This document shows, piece after piece, positions 34,159 to 42,054 of a DNA stretch of 44,952 nt (position 1 is the first letter of the stretch; each line of letters begins with the position of its first letter). The translations under genes were made by a program, and so were the position numbers. This DNA comes from an uncultured Porphyromonadaceae bacterium (lineage in GTDB: Bacteria > Bacteroidota > Bacteroidia > Bacteroidales > Muribaculaceae): the NCBI GenBank assembly GCA_900549445.1, contig UROS01000002.1, forward strand, positions 1 to 44,952, in the 5' to 3' direction. The notes below the pieces were generated by a model. It was not told where the DNA came from. It made no database searches and worked only from the letters and a program-made list of their open reading frames with translations.

Positions 34159-34351
34159 AAAATTTAATCAGCATGAGGAATTGCCTCAACGGGTTAAATT
34201 TCAAAGGTAATTAAGATTGGAGTTTTTATATTATAGGTTAGTATTAATGTTATCACGTGTAAGAACTACACAATTGTGAAGATAATCGTGTTTATGCCAA
34301 GTGTTAAACAAAAACAGAGAACCGCCTCGCGAGAAGCGGTTCTCCGTTTTT
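34159..34351 (+). ncRNA. Candidate structured small RNA, about 190 nt
   Basis: Between the -7 box and a strong terminator there is no convincing reading frame, but two further foldable units. Hairpin 1 (34160-34201) has an outer 8 bp stem AAATTTAA/TTAAATTT, an internal loop, an inner 5 bp stem TGAGG/CCTCA and an AATTG loop. Hairpin 2 (about 34250-34286) has TTATCAC pairing with GTG and GATAA across a bulge, and an inner GTGTA/TACAC stem. The terminator hairpin follows. A 13-codon frame starts at 34173 but lacks other support. The ends do not pair with each other, so a 6S RNA fold is unlikely. Confidence 0.5.
34317..34351. terminator. Bidirectional terminator
   Basis: A 9 bp perfect stem (GAGAACCGC at 34317-34325 with GCGGTTCTC at 34336-34344) has a T run after it on the plus strand (34347-34351) and on the minus strand (TGTTTTTGTTT). 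It can end both the small RNA and the convergent SDR gene. Confidence 0.9.
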
Positions 34352-34376
34352 ATGTCCGTTCTTACTATTATCTATC

Positions 34377-35093
34377 TCAAATATCCTCTTCGGTATATTG
34401 ATGTGTGGTCAGATACTCAACCACGTTCCGGGGAATGAAGCTTTCGAGAGATTTCATATTTTCTGAATCAACGGTAAGATGATCGGCTGTAAGATACCGG
34501 AGCATCTCCGGCGTCACACCGCCTGTCAGAAATCCGATGTAAGAGAGGTAGCGCGCCAGCCGGGGCGATACCGTAGGGATGCGCTTGTGGTCTATTCTAA
34601 CGGATAGAGCCTCGGCAAGGTCACTCACGAGCGGCGACTGCCCGTCGCTGAAGCTGTAGTCTCCTCCTCTGGCCTCCACGAGTCGAACCATTCGCGCTAC
34701 GTCGAGAGCGTGAACCACACTCAGTCGCGATTCGTTTCCCTTTACATTATAATATGTGCCGCGCGAGATTCCGCACGCCATTTTCATAAGTATTCCCGTC
34801 ATGCCGGTGCCCACAACGAGCGAAGGACGCAGAATACTGACAACCGATGCCGAATCTCTGAGACGCAACGGGTCAAACTCCGTGCCGGGCATGACAATAA
34901 TTACCTTTCGGACTGCCTCTGCCCTCTCCGCGATAGCATCGTCGGCAGCACCTGCTATATGGACGAGCGTGTCTGTCTCAAACCCGGGCTGCGGCGCCCC
35001 GACGGCGTAAAGACTGTCGGGATATTCGGCAATGACATATTTCGCAAGAAATCCGTCATCGCCTGTAATCAGTAATTTATGTTTCTTTTCGAT
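34377..35093 (-). CDS. Compact NAD(P)-dependent epimerase/dehydratase-like protein without a standard start codon
   Basis: About 238 residues in one frame. The N-terminal KLLITGDDGFLAKYVIAEYP is the beta-alpha-beta NAD loop (GxxGFL), TDTLVHIAGAADDAI the VxHxAG-type motif, ILRPSLVVGTGMTGILM the RPxxVxGxG motif and SVVHALDVARMVRLVEA the late VHxxDxARA motif. The region normally holding YxxxK is shortened and no clear YxxxK is seen, so catalysis is doubtful. No ATG, GTG or TTG exists in frame between the upstream stop and the ATG at 34892, which lies after the NAD loop. The most likely start is an ATC at 35093-35091, where relatives would have ATG. A well-formed promoter lies 27 bases upstream. 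Confidence 0.7.
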   Translation of the reverse strand: MEKKHKLLITGDDGFLAKYVIAEYPDSLYAVGAPQPGFETDTLVHIAGAADDAIAERAEAVRKVIIVMPGTEFDPLRLRDSASVVSILRPSLVVGTGMTGILMKMACGISRGTYYNVKGNESRLSVVHALDVARMVRLVEARGGDYSFSDGQSPLVSDLAEALSVRIDHKRIPTVSPRLARYLSYIGFLTGGVTPEMLRYLTADHLTVDSENMKSLESFIPRNVVEYLTTHQYTEEDI

Positions 35094-35119
35094 GGCTGTA
35101 TGGGTGTTGGTTTATTACG

Positions 35120-35151
35120 CAAATTTACCCCTTTCCGGCGAATTCTGCAAA
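35120..35151 (-). promoter_or_regulatory. Promoter of the compact SDR gene
   Basis: On the minus strand: TTTG at 35151-35148, 20 bp spacer, TAAATTTG at 35127-35120. Transcription would start near 35113, about 20 bases before the ATC at 35093. Confidence 0.82.
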
Positions 35152-35166
35152 TCAGAGTTTTACCGG

Positions 35167-35203
35167 TTACGCAAACAAAAGCGTCCGAAATCCCGTAACC
35201 GAG
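35167..35203 (-). terminator. Probable terminator of the glutaminase-like gene
   Basis: On the minus strand GTCCG and CGGAC enclose a loosely paired centre and are followed by GCTTTTGTTT. The stem is short, so this is tentative. Confidence 0.4.
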
Positions 35204-35235
35204 ACTCCGGACACCTTCACTTATCTATAATCTGT

Positions 35236-36177
35236 TTATTCAACTTTCACTTTTGCACTTGCAAAAGCACTGAGCTGCAGTTTGTTGACGATTTCTTTAA
35301 CAGCCATCGCCGCCTTTACGGGCACACCGGCCTCGTTGAGTTCAGGCGAGAATGCGGAAATCGAACCTACACTGGGAATCACGGTCATGAAACCGCCGCC
35401 GTAACTGCTGACTGCAGGAACTCCGGTCAGGATCATCCACGGACGGCCCATGTGGCGGGGTCCCTTGGCTGCTATCATAGCCACGAGTGTCTGAGAGAGA
35501 GCACCGTCGAAAACCACCTCTTTAGTTTCGGGGTTAACTCCGTCGGCGGCTATAGTGGCTCCCATGAGAGCAAGCTGCTCGGTCGTGGCAAGCATGGAGT
35601 GAATCCTCGTAAAGAGGTCAACGGAAATCTCTGCCGAATCATAAAGTTCGAAACCGTTCTCCGCAAGAAGATTTATAACTTTGTTGTCGGCATTATCTTT
35701 CGTACTCTTCTGATAAAGAGCATCGTCGAGAACCGGCGAGGTACCCATAAGTCCGGTCATGAGGTCTGACAAAATAGCCATCTTACCGTCTGAATCACCA
35801 ACCGGCTCTACCAGACTCATGGCACGCACACCGTGGGCATGAAGATGAGCGGGGTGAGGTTTGGCCACTTTGTCGGCCTTGCAGCCGCACTTGCAGCATT
35901 TCATTCCCATCTGCTCCATTATGTCGTCGACCGGCATTTGCTGGAGGAGCTGAAGCGATATTGGCACGCGCTCTATACCGCCGCCGATTGCAAACCCCGA
36001 CTGAGTATGACCGAGATCAAATTTACGGCCGTCGGTAAGGCGTACTGAAATACCGAATTCGCCGGCATTCATGTCGGCAACAAGCGGATCGGGCTGTCCG
36101 GCCGCATTATTTTTCTGCGCCTCATAGGCTTCTTCCACAACCTTTTTCAGGTCGTCGAACTTTATTATTCTGTCCAT
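35236..36177 (-). CDS. Glutaminase-fold protein lacking the catalytic SxxK, with a Cys4/His4 insertion
   Basis: A 313-residue protein that aligns along its length with serine-dependent glutaminases (GlsA/YbaS, beta-lactamase-like fold). The late region is clear: ALMGATIAADGVNPETKEVV, then YGGGFMTVIPSVGSISAFSP. Yet the active site is gone: the position of FALESISKV in the E. coli enzyme reads FAIGGGIERV (62-71), PGKSGVGGG reads PAVSSYGGG, and the conserved Tyr-x-x-x-Cys-Ser segment reads FTRIHSM. In place of the substrate loop is a cluster with Cys94, 95, 97, 99 and His108, 111, 113, 115, which looks like a metal site. It is probably not a glutaminase; metal sensing, storage or a structural role are possible. 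Start 36177 (MDRIIKFDD) is preferred over 36216. Confidence 0.75.
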   Translation of the reverse strand: MDRIIKFDDLKKVVEEAYEAQKNNAAGQPDPLVADMNAGEFGISVRLTDGRKFDLGHTQSGFAIGGGIERVPISLQLLQQMPVDDIMEQMGMKCCKCGCKADKVAKPHPAHLHAHGVRAMSLVEPVGDSDGKMAILSDLMTGLMGTSPVLDDALYQKSTKDNADNKVINLLAENGFELYDSAEISVDLFTRIHSMLATTEQLALMGATIAADGVNPETKEVVFDGALSQTLVAMIAAKGPRHMGRPWMILTGVPAVSSYGGGFMTVIPSVGSISAFSPELNEAGVPVKAAMAVKEIVNKLQLSAFASAKVKVE

Positions 36178-36409
36178 ATATTTATATGTTAAAAAGTAGT
36201 ACACGTCTTGTAACACGCTTCATACTTATAACCATGCAACCCGAAAAGGGTTGACGACCGGGTCTTCTAATTACGGTTTGTTATGATTTTATATGCTCAT
36301 TTAAGCAAAGTATCCAAAGCCGGTTATAAATAACCCAAATTTTGCCCGACCTTAACATAATATCATTCTTCTATTAACATTTCAGTAGTCCCGTAACCGA
36401 TAAAATAAC

Positions 36410-36417
36410 TAAATTTG
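36410..36417 (+). promoter_or_regulatory. -7 box of the GH5 gene
   Basis: TAAATTTG at 36410-36417, 56 bases before the ATG; no clear -33 box. The whole 36178-36472 gap is AT-rich and otherwise featureless. Confidence 0.6.
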
Positions 36418-36472
36418 CCATTCCCATTTACAGTACTCTATACATATATAATATAATCATATCTCAGATACA

Positions 36473-38020
36473 ATGAAAACTTCAATCATGAAAACTGCAT
36501 TTGCAAGTATGCTTATGGCCATGCTCGGAATCATATTCATGAGCGCATGCTCAAGCGACTCGCCCGAAAACACCGGGGGCACATCCGGAAACGACGGAAT
36601 CACCGTACCGGACAACATTCTCCGCGACGGCATTTCGTTCGGTCAGTCCGGCGGAAGCGCCAAGCCGTTCAACATCGGTTGCTCCGGCACCCCCTCCGTA
36701 ACTGTATCCGCCGACTGGCTCACGGCTAAGATCGAAACCATTCCGTCGCTGAAGTCCGTATTCAGTGTTACAGTTGAGGCCATGGCCAACTCTCAGCCCG
36801 AGCAACGCGAAGCTACCTTTACCATCAGCTGCGGCTCCGACAAAGCCACCGTGACCGTAAGGCAGGAAGCCGCTCCCGCCGAGGAGAAACCCACACCCGC
36901 TCCCTTCGAAGTGGCCAAGACGCTCGGTCTGGGCTGGAACCTGGGCAACCAGATGGATGCATACGTAAACGGCGTGGCCGACGAGACATCCTGGGGCAAC
37001 CCCAGAGCCACCCAGAAACTCTTCGATGCCATCGCTGCATCGGGCATAAAGACCGTGCGCATCCCCGTAACCTGGCTCGGCCAGTTCGGCGAAGCCCCCT
37101 CCTACACCATCAACAAAGCCTGGCTCGACCGCGTGGCGGAAATTGCCGGCTACGCTGAAAATGCAGGCATGAACGTGATAATCAACATCCACCACGATGG
37201 CGCCGACGGCGCTCACTGGCTCGACATAAAGAAAGCCGCCAACGACCCGAAAGTAAACGAAGCCACCAAAAAGCAGATTGCCGCCATCTGGACTCAGATC
37301 GCCGACCGATTCAAAAACAAAGGCGACTCCTATATCCTCGAGACATTCAACGAAATCCATGACGGCGGATGGGGCTGGGGCGACAACCGCAAAGACGGCG
37401 GCAAGCAGTACCGTACCCTCAACGAGTGGAATCAGACCGCCCTCGACGCCATCCGTGCCACCGGCGGCAACAACGCGACCCGCTACGTTGCCGTGCCCGG
37501 CTACGTCACCAACCCCGAGCTGACGATCGAGAACCTCGTCATGCCGTCCGACCCCGCAAACCACACCATCGTAGCCGTTCATTTCTACGATCCAAACGAC
37601 TATACACTCGAAGCCAAGTTCAGCGAATGGGGCCACACCGGGAAAGACAAGGCCTCCTGGGGCGACGAAGACAACGTAAAGAACATCTTCGCCCGCCTCA
37701 AATCCAAATTCATCGACAAGGGCATACCCGTCTACATCGGCGAGATGGGCTCCGTGAACCGCGCCGACAACCGTGCGGGCCTTTTCCGCCAGTATTATAT
37801 GGAATACGTGGCCAAAGCCGCTCACGACTGCGGACTTGCACCGATTATCTGGGACAACGGCGCCAATAGTGCCGGAAAAGAATGTTCCGGACTGTTCAAC
37901 CGCGCCACCGGCGAATTCTATGGCGACGGCGGAACCGTAATCTCCCGCATGGTCAAGGCCGTAAGTTCCGACGATGCATCCTACACTCTCGAGAGCGTCT
38001 ACAATTCCGCACCAAAATGA
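36473..38020 (+). CDS. BACON-GH5 endoglucanase-like lipoprotein
   Basis: A 515-residue surface or periplasmic lipoprotein: signal peptide, lipobox MSAC with Cys26, a BACON carbohydrate-associated domain (about 45-133, ending ATVTVRQEA) and a GH5 catalytic barrel (about 145-500). The barrel shows GLGWNLGNQMDA, the acid/base Glu294 in ETFNEIHDGG and the nucleophile Glu424 in VYIGEMGSVN. The opening resembles GH5 subfamily 4, whose members cut beta-glucans and xyloglucan; substrate is inferred. No SusC/SusD pair is adjacent, so it is an orphan glycosidase. The second Met (36488) could also be the start. Confidence 0.92.
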   Translation: MKTSIMKTAFASMLMAMLGIIFMSACSSDSPENTGGTSGNDGITVPDNILRDGISFGQSGGSAKPFNIGCSGTPSVTVSADWLTAKIETIPSLKSVFSVTVEAMANSQPEQREATFTISCGSDKATVTVRQEAAPAEEKPTPAPFEVAKTLGLGWNLGNQMDAYVNGVADETSWGNPRATQKLFDAIAASGIKTVRIPVTWLGQFGEAPSYTINKAWLDRVAEIAGYAENAGMNVIINIHHDGADGAHWLDIKKAANDPKVNEATKKQIAAIWTQIADRFKNKGDSYILETFNEIHDGGWGWGDNRKDGGKQYRTLNEWNQTALDAIRATGGNNATRYVAVPGYVTNPELTIENLVMPSDPANHTIVAVHFYDPNDYTLEAKFSEWGHTGKDKASWGDEDNVKNIFARLKSKFIDKGIPVYIGEMGSVNRADNRAGLFRQYYMEYVAKAAHDCGLAPIIWDNGANSAGKECSGLFNRATGEFYGDGGTVISRMVKAVSSDDASYTLESVYNSAPK

Positions 38021-38100
38021 GCCACTCTGACAAAAAGCAAAACTAAAGGCAATAAAACTGCCAAAAGATTACTTTTTACCAACTAATCGCGATAAAATGA

Positions 38101-38131
38101 TTGCTGTTTCAAAAATAATGCTTACCTTTGC
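38101..38131 (+). promoter_or_regulatory. Promoter of gdhA
   Basis: ATTG at 38101-38104, 19 bp spacer, TACCTTTG at 38124-38131. The leader is about 75 bases without an evident fold. Confidence 0.72.
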
Positions 38132-38210
38132 ATCGCAAAAGCAAAGGAAGCTATAAAAGCATGGCTTTCACACGGTACTCAGCAAGAATTTTTCACACAG
38201 TCATAAGCAA

Positions 38211-39548
38211 ATGAAAGCAACAGAAGTGATTTCCGACCTGAAAAGGCGGTTTCCCAATGAACCTGAATACATTCAGGCAGTAGAAGAAGTTGTAAGCACT
38301 ATCGAGGACGCCTACAACGAACACCCCGAATTCGAACGCTACAACCTCATAGAACGCCTCTGCATTCCCGACCGCGTCTACATGTTCCGCGTTTCGTGGG
38401 TCGACGACAAAGGCATCGTGCGCAACAACATGGGCTACCGCGTTCAGCACAACAACGCCATCGGCCCCTACAAGGGCGGTGTCCGCTTCCACTCGTCGGT
38501 AAACCTCTCCATCCTCAAGTTCCTCGCTTTCGAGCAGACCTTCAAAAACTCCCTCACCACCCTCGCTATGGGCGGCGCAAAAGGCGGCAGCGACTTCTCG
38601 CCCCGCGGAAAGAGCGACATGGAGGTGATGCGCTTCTGCCAGGCTTTCATGACCGAACTCTGGCGCCATATCGGCCCCGATACCGACGTCCCCGCAGGCG
38701 ACATCGGTGTGGGCGGACGTGAAGTCGGCTACATGTATGGCATGTACAAGAAAATGGCTCTCGAATTCACCGGCACCTTCACCGGCAAAGGCCTCGAGTT
38801 CGGCGGCTCGAAAATCCGCCCCGAGGCTACCGGCTACGGCAACGTATACTTCCTCCTCGAAATGCTCAAGACACGCGGCATTGAACTCAAAGGCAAGAAA
38901 GTTGCCATCTCCGGCTCCGGCAACGTGGCCACCTACACCGCCAAGAAGCTCCTCGAACTCGGCGCGAAAGTTGTGTCGATGAGCGACAGCGACGGCTCAA
39001 TCTACGTCCCCGAAGGCATCTCGCAGGAGCAGCTCGACTACATCTTCAAGCTGAAAAACATCTACCGCGGCCGAATCCGTGAATTCGCCGAAGAATACGG
39101 ATGCCAGTACTTCGAAGGCGAGCGCCCATGGCACCACGCTGTCTGCGACATCGCAATGCCCTCCGCTACTCAGAATGAAATCGACGGCGACGACGCCCGC
39201 GCCCTCATTGCCAACGGCTGTATCGCTGTCAGCGAAGGCGCCAACATGCCCTCCACTCCCGAAGCTATCCGCGAATTCCAGAAAGCCCGCATTCTCTACG
39301 CTCCAGGCAAGGCTGCAAACGCAGGCGGCGTTTCGGTTTCCGGTCTCGAAATGGCCCAGAACTCCCAGAAACTCAGCTGGACTGCCGAAGAGGTCGACAA
39401 CAAGCTCCGCCAGATCATGAAGGACATCCACGAGCAGTGCGTAAAGTACGGCAAGGAGAGCGACGGCTACATCGACTACGTGAAGGGCGCCAACACCGCC
39501 GGCTTCATGAAGGTGGCAAAAGCCATGATGGCCCAGGGTATTCTCTGA
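38211..39548 (+). CDS. gdhA: NADP-type glutamate dehydrogenase
   Basis: Converts 2-oxoglutarate and ammonium to glutamate, the main ammonium entry in gut Bacteroidales. The 445 residues are the length of the hexameric class I enzymes. Signatures are GPYKGGVRFHSSVNLSILKF with the substrate Lys, ALAMGGAKGGSDF-like LAMGGAKGGSDFSPRGKSD with the catalytic Lys, PAGDIGVGGREVGYMYGMYK, the NAD(P) loop VAISGSGNVATYTAKKLLEL and SEGANMPSTPEAI. The Ser-Asp-Ser acidic patch after the loop (SMSDSDGS) matches GdhA enzymes that use NADPH. Strong codon bias toward C-ending codons suggests high expression. It has its own promoter and terminator. Confidence 0.97.
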   Translation: MKATEVISDLKRRFPNEPEYIQAVEEVVSTIEDAYNEHPEFERYNLIERLCIPDRVYMFRVSWVDDKGIVRNNMGYRVQHNNAIGPYKGGVRFHSSVNLSILKFLAFEQTFKNSLTTLAMGGAKGGSDFSPRGKSDMEVMRFCQAFMTELWRHIGPDTDVPAGDIGVGGREVGYMYGMYKKMALEFTGTFTGKGLEFGGSKIRPEATGYGNVYFLLEMLKTRGIELKGKKVAISGSGNVATYTAKKLLELGAKVVSMSDSDGSIYVPEGISQEQLDYIFKLKNIYRGRIREFAEEYGCQYFEGERPWHHAVCDIAMPSATQNEIDGDDARALIANGCIAVSEGANMPSTPEAIREFQKARILYAPGKAANAGGVSVSGLEMAQNSQKLSWTAEEVDNKLRQIMKDIHEQCVKYGKESDGYIDYVKGANTAGFMKVAKAMMAQGIL

Positions 39549-39571
39549 TCGTAAATTCAGACACGAATAAA

Positions 39572-39610
39572 ATGCCGGCATCGGTTTACGCTGATGCCGG
39601 CATATTTTTT
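39572..39610. terminator. Bidirectional terminator between gdhA and comF
   Basis: An 11 bp perfect stem (ATGCCGGCATC at 39572-39582 with GATGCCGGCAT at 39593-39603), T run to 39610 on the plus strand and TTTTATT on the minus strand. Confidence 0.92.
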
Positions 39611-39614
39611 GTGT

Positions 39615-40349
39615 TCAGAGAATATGCCAGCGTGGGGTCGAGGCGAGAGTGAGAATGCTCACGGTAACTCCCGAAACGCTCTCCTCTATGCTCGAGATAC
39701 ACGCCTCGAGCGTGGCTCCGGTCGTGATTACGTCGTCGACTATCAGAACGTGCTTTCCCGCAAGTTCCTCCGGATTCTTCACCCCGTAGATGCCCTCCGT
39801 GTTAGCAAGTCGCCCGGCAGCGTCGCGGTGTGTCTGGGTGGAATGCGGACGCAATGCCGTGAGATTGTCGGCCACGGGTATACAGGTTGCTTCGGAAACA
39901 CCTTTGGCTATCTCCTCGGCCTGGTTGAAACCGCGTATCCACTTTTTCACGCAGAACATCGGCACCGGCAGAATCACGTCGATTCCATCGAAAAAATCAG
40001 TAGCCAGAAGTTCAGCCGCGAACTTGCGGGCAAGCCACGCCACTATCGACGGCCTCCCCCGGTATTTCGCATTCACAATCAGGCCTGCATACGGACTGCT
40101 GCGGTCGTAAACAAACATCGACACCGCACGGCCTATCCGTCCGGCGCGGGAAAAACGCATGGTTATGGGATTCCGTGCCGAATCGGCCACAACCGTCCTC
40201 GGCATGTCAGCAAGACAGAAAAGGCATATGTGCCTCTCCCCCTTTACGAGCGCCTTGCCGCAGACCTCGCACACCTCCGGACAAATCATCCCGATGAGGC
40301 CGAGCGCCCATTCTCTCGCGGCTGATATCGCACTACTCACACTCATCAT
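39615..40349 (-). CDS. comF: ComF-family phosphoribosyltransferase-like protein
   Basis: A 244-residue protein related to the competence protein ComF, thought to work with helicases in DNA uptake or repair. The N-terminal zinc ribbon has CPEVCEVC and HICLFC; the C-terminal part is a type I PRTase with the PRPP loop VLIVDDVITTGATLEACISS and the earlier VILPVPMFCVKKWIRGFNQA segment. It is the last gene of prmC-recX-comF and overlaps recX by 17 bases. Confidence 0.9.
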   Translation of the reverse strand: MMSVSSAISAAREWALGLIGMICPEVCEVCGKALVKGERHICLFCLADMPRTVVADSARNPITMRFSRAGRIGRAVSMFVYDRSSPYAGLIVNAKYRGRPSIVAWLARKFAAELLATDFFDGIDVILPVPMFCVKKWIRGFNQAEEIAKGVSEATCIPVADNLTALRPHSTQTHRDAAGRLANTEGIYGVKNPEELAGKHVLIVDDVITTGATLEACISSIEESVSGVTVSILTLASTPRWHIL

Positions 40350-40833
40350 CGCCGCGACCGAGCTTGCGGATTATCTTCATTATGAGATCCGGCTCAAACC
40401 CCCGGCTCACGCCGAAATTCAGCAACTTCGTGCGCCCTTCGCGCGTGGCAGCCGCATCGCCGATGCTTTCGGCTCTCGCCTTTATCAGCCGGCGCGCCAT
40501 AGCGGCGTATTCCCGCGGATCTATGTCTGCGAGCGCCTCCTGAGCCACAGCCCTGTCTATCCGTTTTGCTTGCAGTCCGATGGCAATCTTTCGTCGCCCC
40601 CAGCCGCTGAACGTGAACTTGTCGTAGCAATACGCATGCGCAAATCGCTCGTCGTCTACGAACCGGGCCTCAATAAGCTCGCTGAGTATCATCTCCGAAT
40701 CAGACTGCGATATTTTCCACTTTACGAGTTTTACCCTGAGGTCGGCGCAGCATTGCTCCGATTTCGCGCAGAGCGTCTGCAGCCGCTGCAGGGCTTTTTC
40801 AGGGGTAATTGCTGTAGGTTTTGAATTTTTCAT
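40333..40833 (-). CDS. recX: Regulatory protein RecX
   Basis: RecX limits RecA filament growth. The 166-residue protein is all helical, as expected: ALQRLQTLCAKSEQCCADLR, VKWKISQSDSEMILSELIEA, RFVDDERFAHAYCYDKFTFS, GWGRRKIAIGLQAKRIDRAV. The family motif of W-G-x-x-(K/R)-I is clear. Its last bases overlap comF and its ATG overlaps the prmC stop by 4 bases (ATGA), so the three genes form one operon. Confidence 0.93.
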   Translation of the reverse strand: MKNSKPTAITPEKALQRLQTLCAKSEQCCADLRVKLVKWKISQSDSEMILSELIEARFVDDERFAHAYCYDKFTFSGWGRRKIAIGLQAKRIDRAVAQEALADIDPREYAAMARRLIKARAESIGDAAATREGRTKLLNFGVSRGFEPDLIMKIIRKLGRGDDECE

Positions 40834-41690
40834 TTTTCGCGAAGTGTTGAGGAAAGAAATCTTTTGCGGCCCTGCATGTCGGGCAGCACGGTTACATCAT
40901 CCCAGCGGCGCGACACCTCCATATCGTGCTTGAGGCCGTCGGCCGTCAGCGGATTGAGTTCGAAATACAGCCGTCCGCCCTCTGCGAGAGCGGCCCCGGC
41001 ATACGCCGCTATGGCACGGTAGAACCGGATGGGATCACTGTCGGGCACGAAAAGCGCCCGTTCCGGCTCATGGTCGAGCACGTTGGCATCCATCGCCCCC
41101 TTTTCCTTCTCCATGATATAGGGCGGATTCGACACTATTATGTCGTATTCGGGCTCCTCCGGAGGTGCCAGGGTCAGCACGTCCTCATGCAGAAACGTTA
41201 TGTCGGCGCCGAGGTCGGCGGCATTTTCCATCGCCACCTTCAGCGCCGGCAGCGAAATGTCGGCCGCCGTTACTTTCGGAAAATCGAGCCACCGCGCCAG
41301 CGCGATGGCAATGCAGCCGCTGCCGGTACCCAGGTCGAGCACCCTCAGATCGCGGCGCCCGCGTGCGTCGGAGATTATAAGGTCGGTCAGTTCGGCCGTT
41401 TCCGGCCGCGGAATCAGCACGTCGGGAGTCACTTTCAGCGTCATGCCGTGCCAGTAGGTGTTGCCGAAAACGTACTGCACCGGCTCTCCGGCGGCCACAC
41501 GGCTCACCGCTCCGCGTATCCTGCCGCACGCAAACTGGCTCAGCTCCTCGTCGCGCCTCATGAGAATATCGACCTGAGAGTACCCCTTCATCTGCTCCAT
41601 GATCACGCGCACTATCCACTGCGCCTCGCGCTGCCCGTAGCGCGGCGTGAGCGCCGATACCGATTCGGTCATTATATCATTGAGAGTCAT
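40830..41690 (-). CDS. prmC: Release factor glutamine N5-methyltransferase PrmC
   Basis: PrmC methylates the Gln of the GGQ loop in RF1 and RF2. The 286-residue protein has the helical substrate domain (1-80), SAM motif I in VLDLGTGSGCIAIALA (about 118-132) and the catalytic NPPY at 188-191 (DIIVSNPPYIMEKEKGAM). The segment VTPDVLIPRPETAELT is also typical. The start at 41690 (MTLNDIM) is preferred over 41702. It heads the prmC-recX-comF operon. Confidence 0.95.
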   Translation of the reverse strand: MTLNDIMTESVSALTPRYGQREAQWIVRVIMEQMKGYSQVDILMRRDEELSQFACGRIRGAVSRVAAGEPVQYVFGNTYWHGMTLKVTPDVLIPRPETAELTDLIISDARGRRDLRVLDLGTGSGCIAIALARWLDFPKVTAADISLPALKVAMENAADLGADITFLHEDVLTLAPPEEPEYDIIVSNPPYIMEKEKGAMDANVLDHEPERALFVPDSDPIRFYRAIAAYAGAALAEGGRLYFELNPLTADGLKHDMEVSRRWDDVTVLPDMQGRKRFLSSTLREK

Positions 41691-41751
41691 TGTCGAGAAC
41701 AAATTATGCCCGCAGGCGTTATTAATGTATCATCACAAAACCACCACCGTT

Positions 41752-41895
41752 ATGAGCAAAGATAAAAAATCCCGCGTCAACACCTGGCTTCTTGTCGGAG
41801 TCATCGTACTTATAGTGCTCCTCCTCGTCTGGCTTACAATCGCTGACTTTTTCGGCGACACCGACGTTGCCGCCTTCGTCGCGCCCCTGATGTAA
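41752..41895 (+). CDS. 47-residue single-span membrane peptide
   Basis: Begins MSKDKKSRVN, then one hydrophobic helix (TWLLVGVIVLIVLLLVWLTI) and a short acidic tail ADFFGDTDVAAFVAPLM. The charge pattern predicts cytoplasmic N-terminus. The frame is open further upstream (to 41647) but that part overlaps prmC's 5' end on the other strand and adds no sensible sequence. It has C-ending codon use like real genes. No family is recognised and no promoter box is clear. Confidence 0.6.
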   Translation: MSKDKKSRVNTWLLVGVIVLIVLLLVWLTIADFFGDTDVAAFVAPLM

Positions 41896-41934
41896 TCCTC
41901 ATGCAAAAATAGTGAAAAACGCTTGAATAAAACA

Positions 41935-41966
41935 CTTGCATAATCAAATGATTTTCACTAACTTTG
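41935..41966 (+). promoter_or_regulatory. Promoter of rplU-rpmA
   Basis: CTTG at 41935-41938, 20 bp spacer, TAACTTTG at 41959-41966; leader of about 82 bases. Confidence 0.78.
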
Positions 41967-41984
41967 CGGTCGATTTAACCCAAC

Positions 41985-42022
41985 CGGGCTCAGAAAAGCG
42001 GCGGCATTATGCCTCCCGCCCG
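41985..42022 (+). promoter_or_regulatory. Structured leader of rplU
   Basis: In the 5' leader CGGGC (41985-41989) pairs with GCCCG (42018-42022), enclosing a small GGCA/TGCC hairpin (42003-42006 with 42010-42013). The position and GC-rich fold in an otherwise AT-rich leader suggest a ribosomal-protein autoregulatory element; no known class is assigned. Confidence 0.42.
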
Positions 42023-42054
42023 ACGGAATAACCTGTAAACCAAATATTTAACAG

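Noticed and set aside
34159..34351. 6S RNA
   Set aside because: The 5' and 3' parts do not pair to form the long closing stem with a central bubble that 6S RNA needs.
34377..34892. Short SDR gene starting at the ATG at 34892
   Set aside because: The frame continues upstream with the NAD-binding loop and the VHIAGA motif and has a promoter further up, so the ATG at 34892 is internal.
35236..36177. Plain glutaminase (glsA)
   Set aside because: The fold matches, but the SxxK nucleophile/base pair and several other active-site residues are absent, so the enzyme name would mislead.
41896..42054. tRNA gene in the gap before rplU
   Set aside because: The GC-rich fold lacks a cloverleaf, a TTCRANY loop and an acceptor stem of tRNA size.
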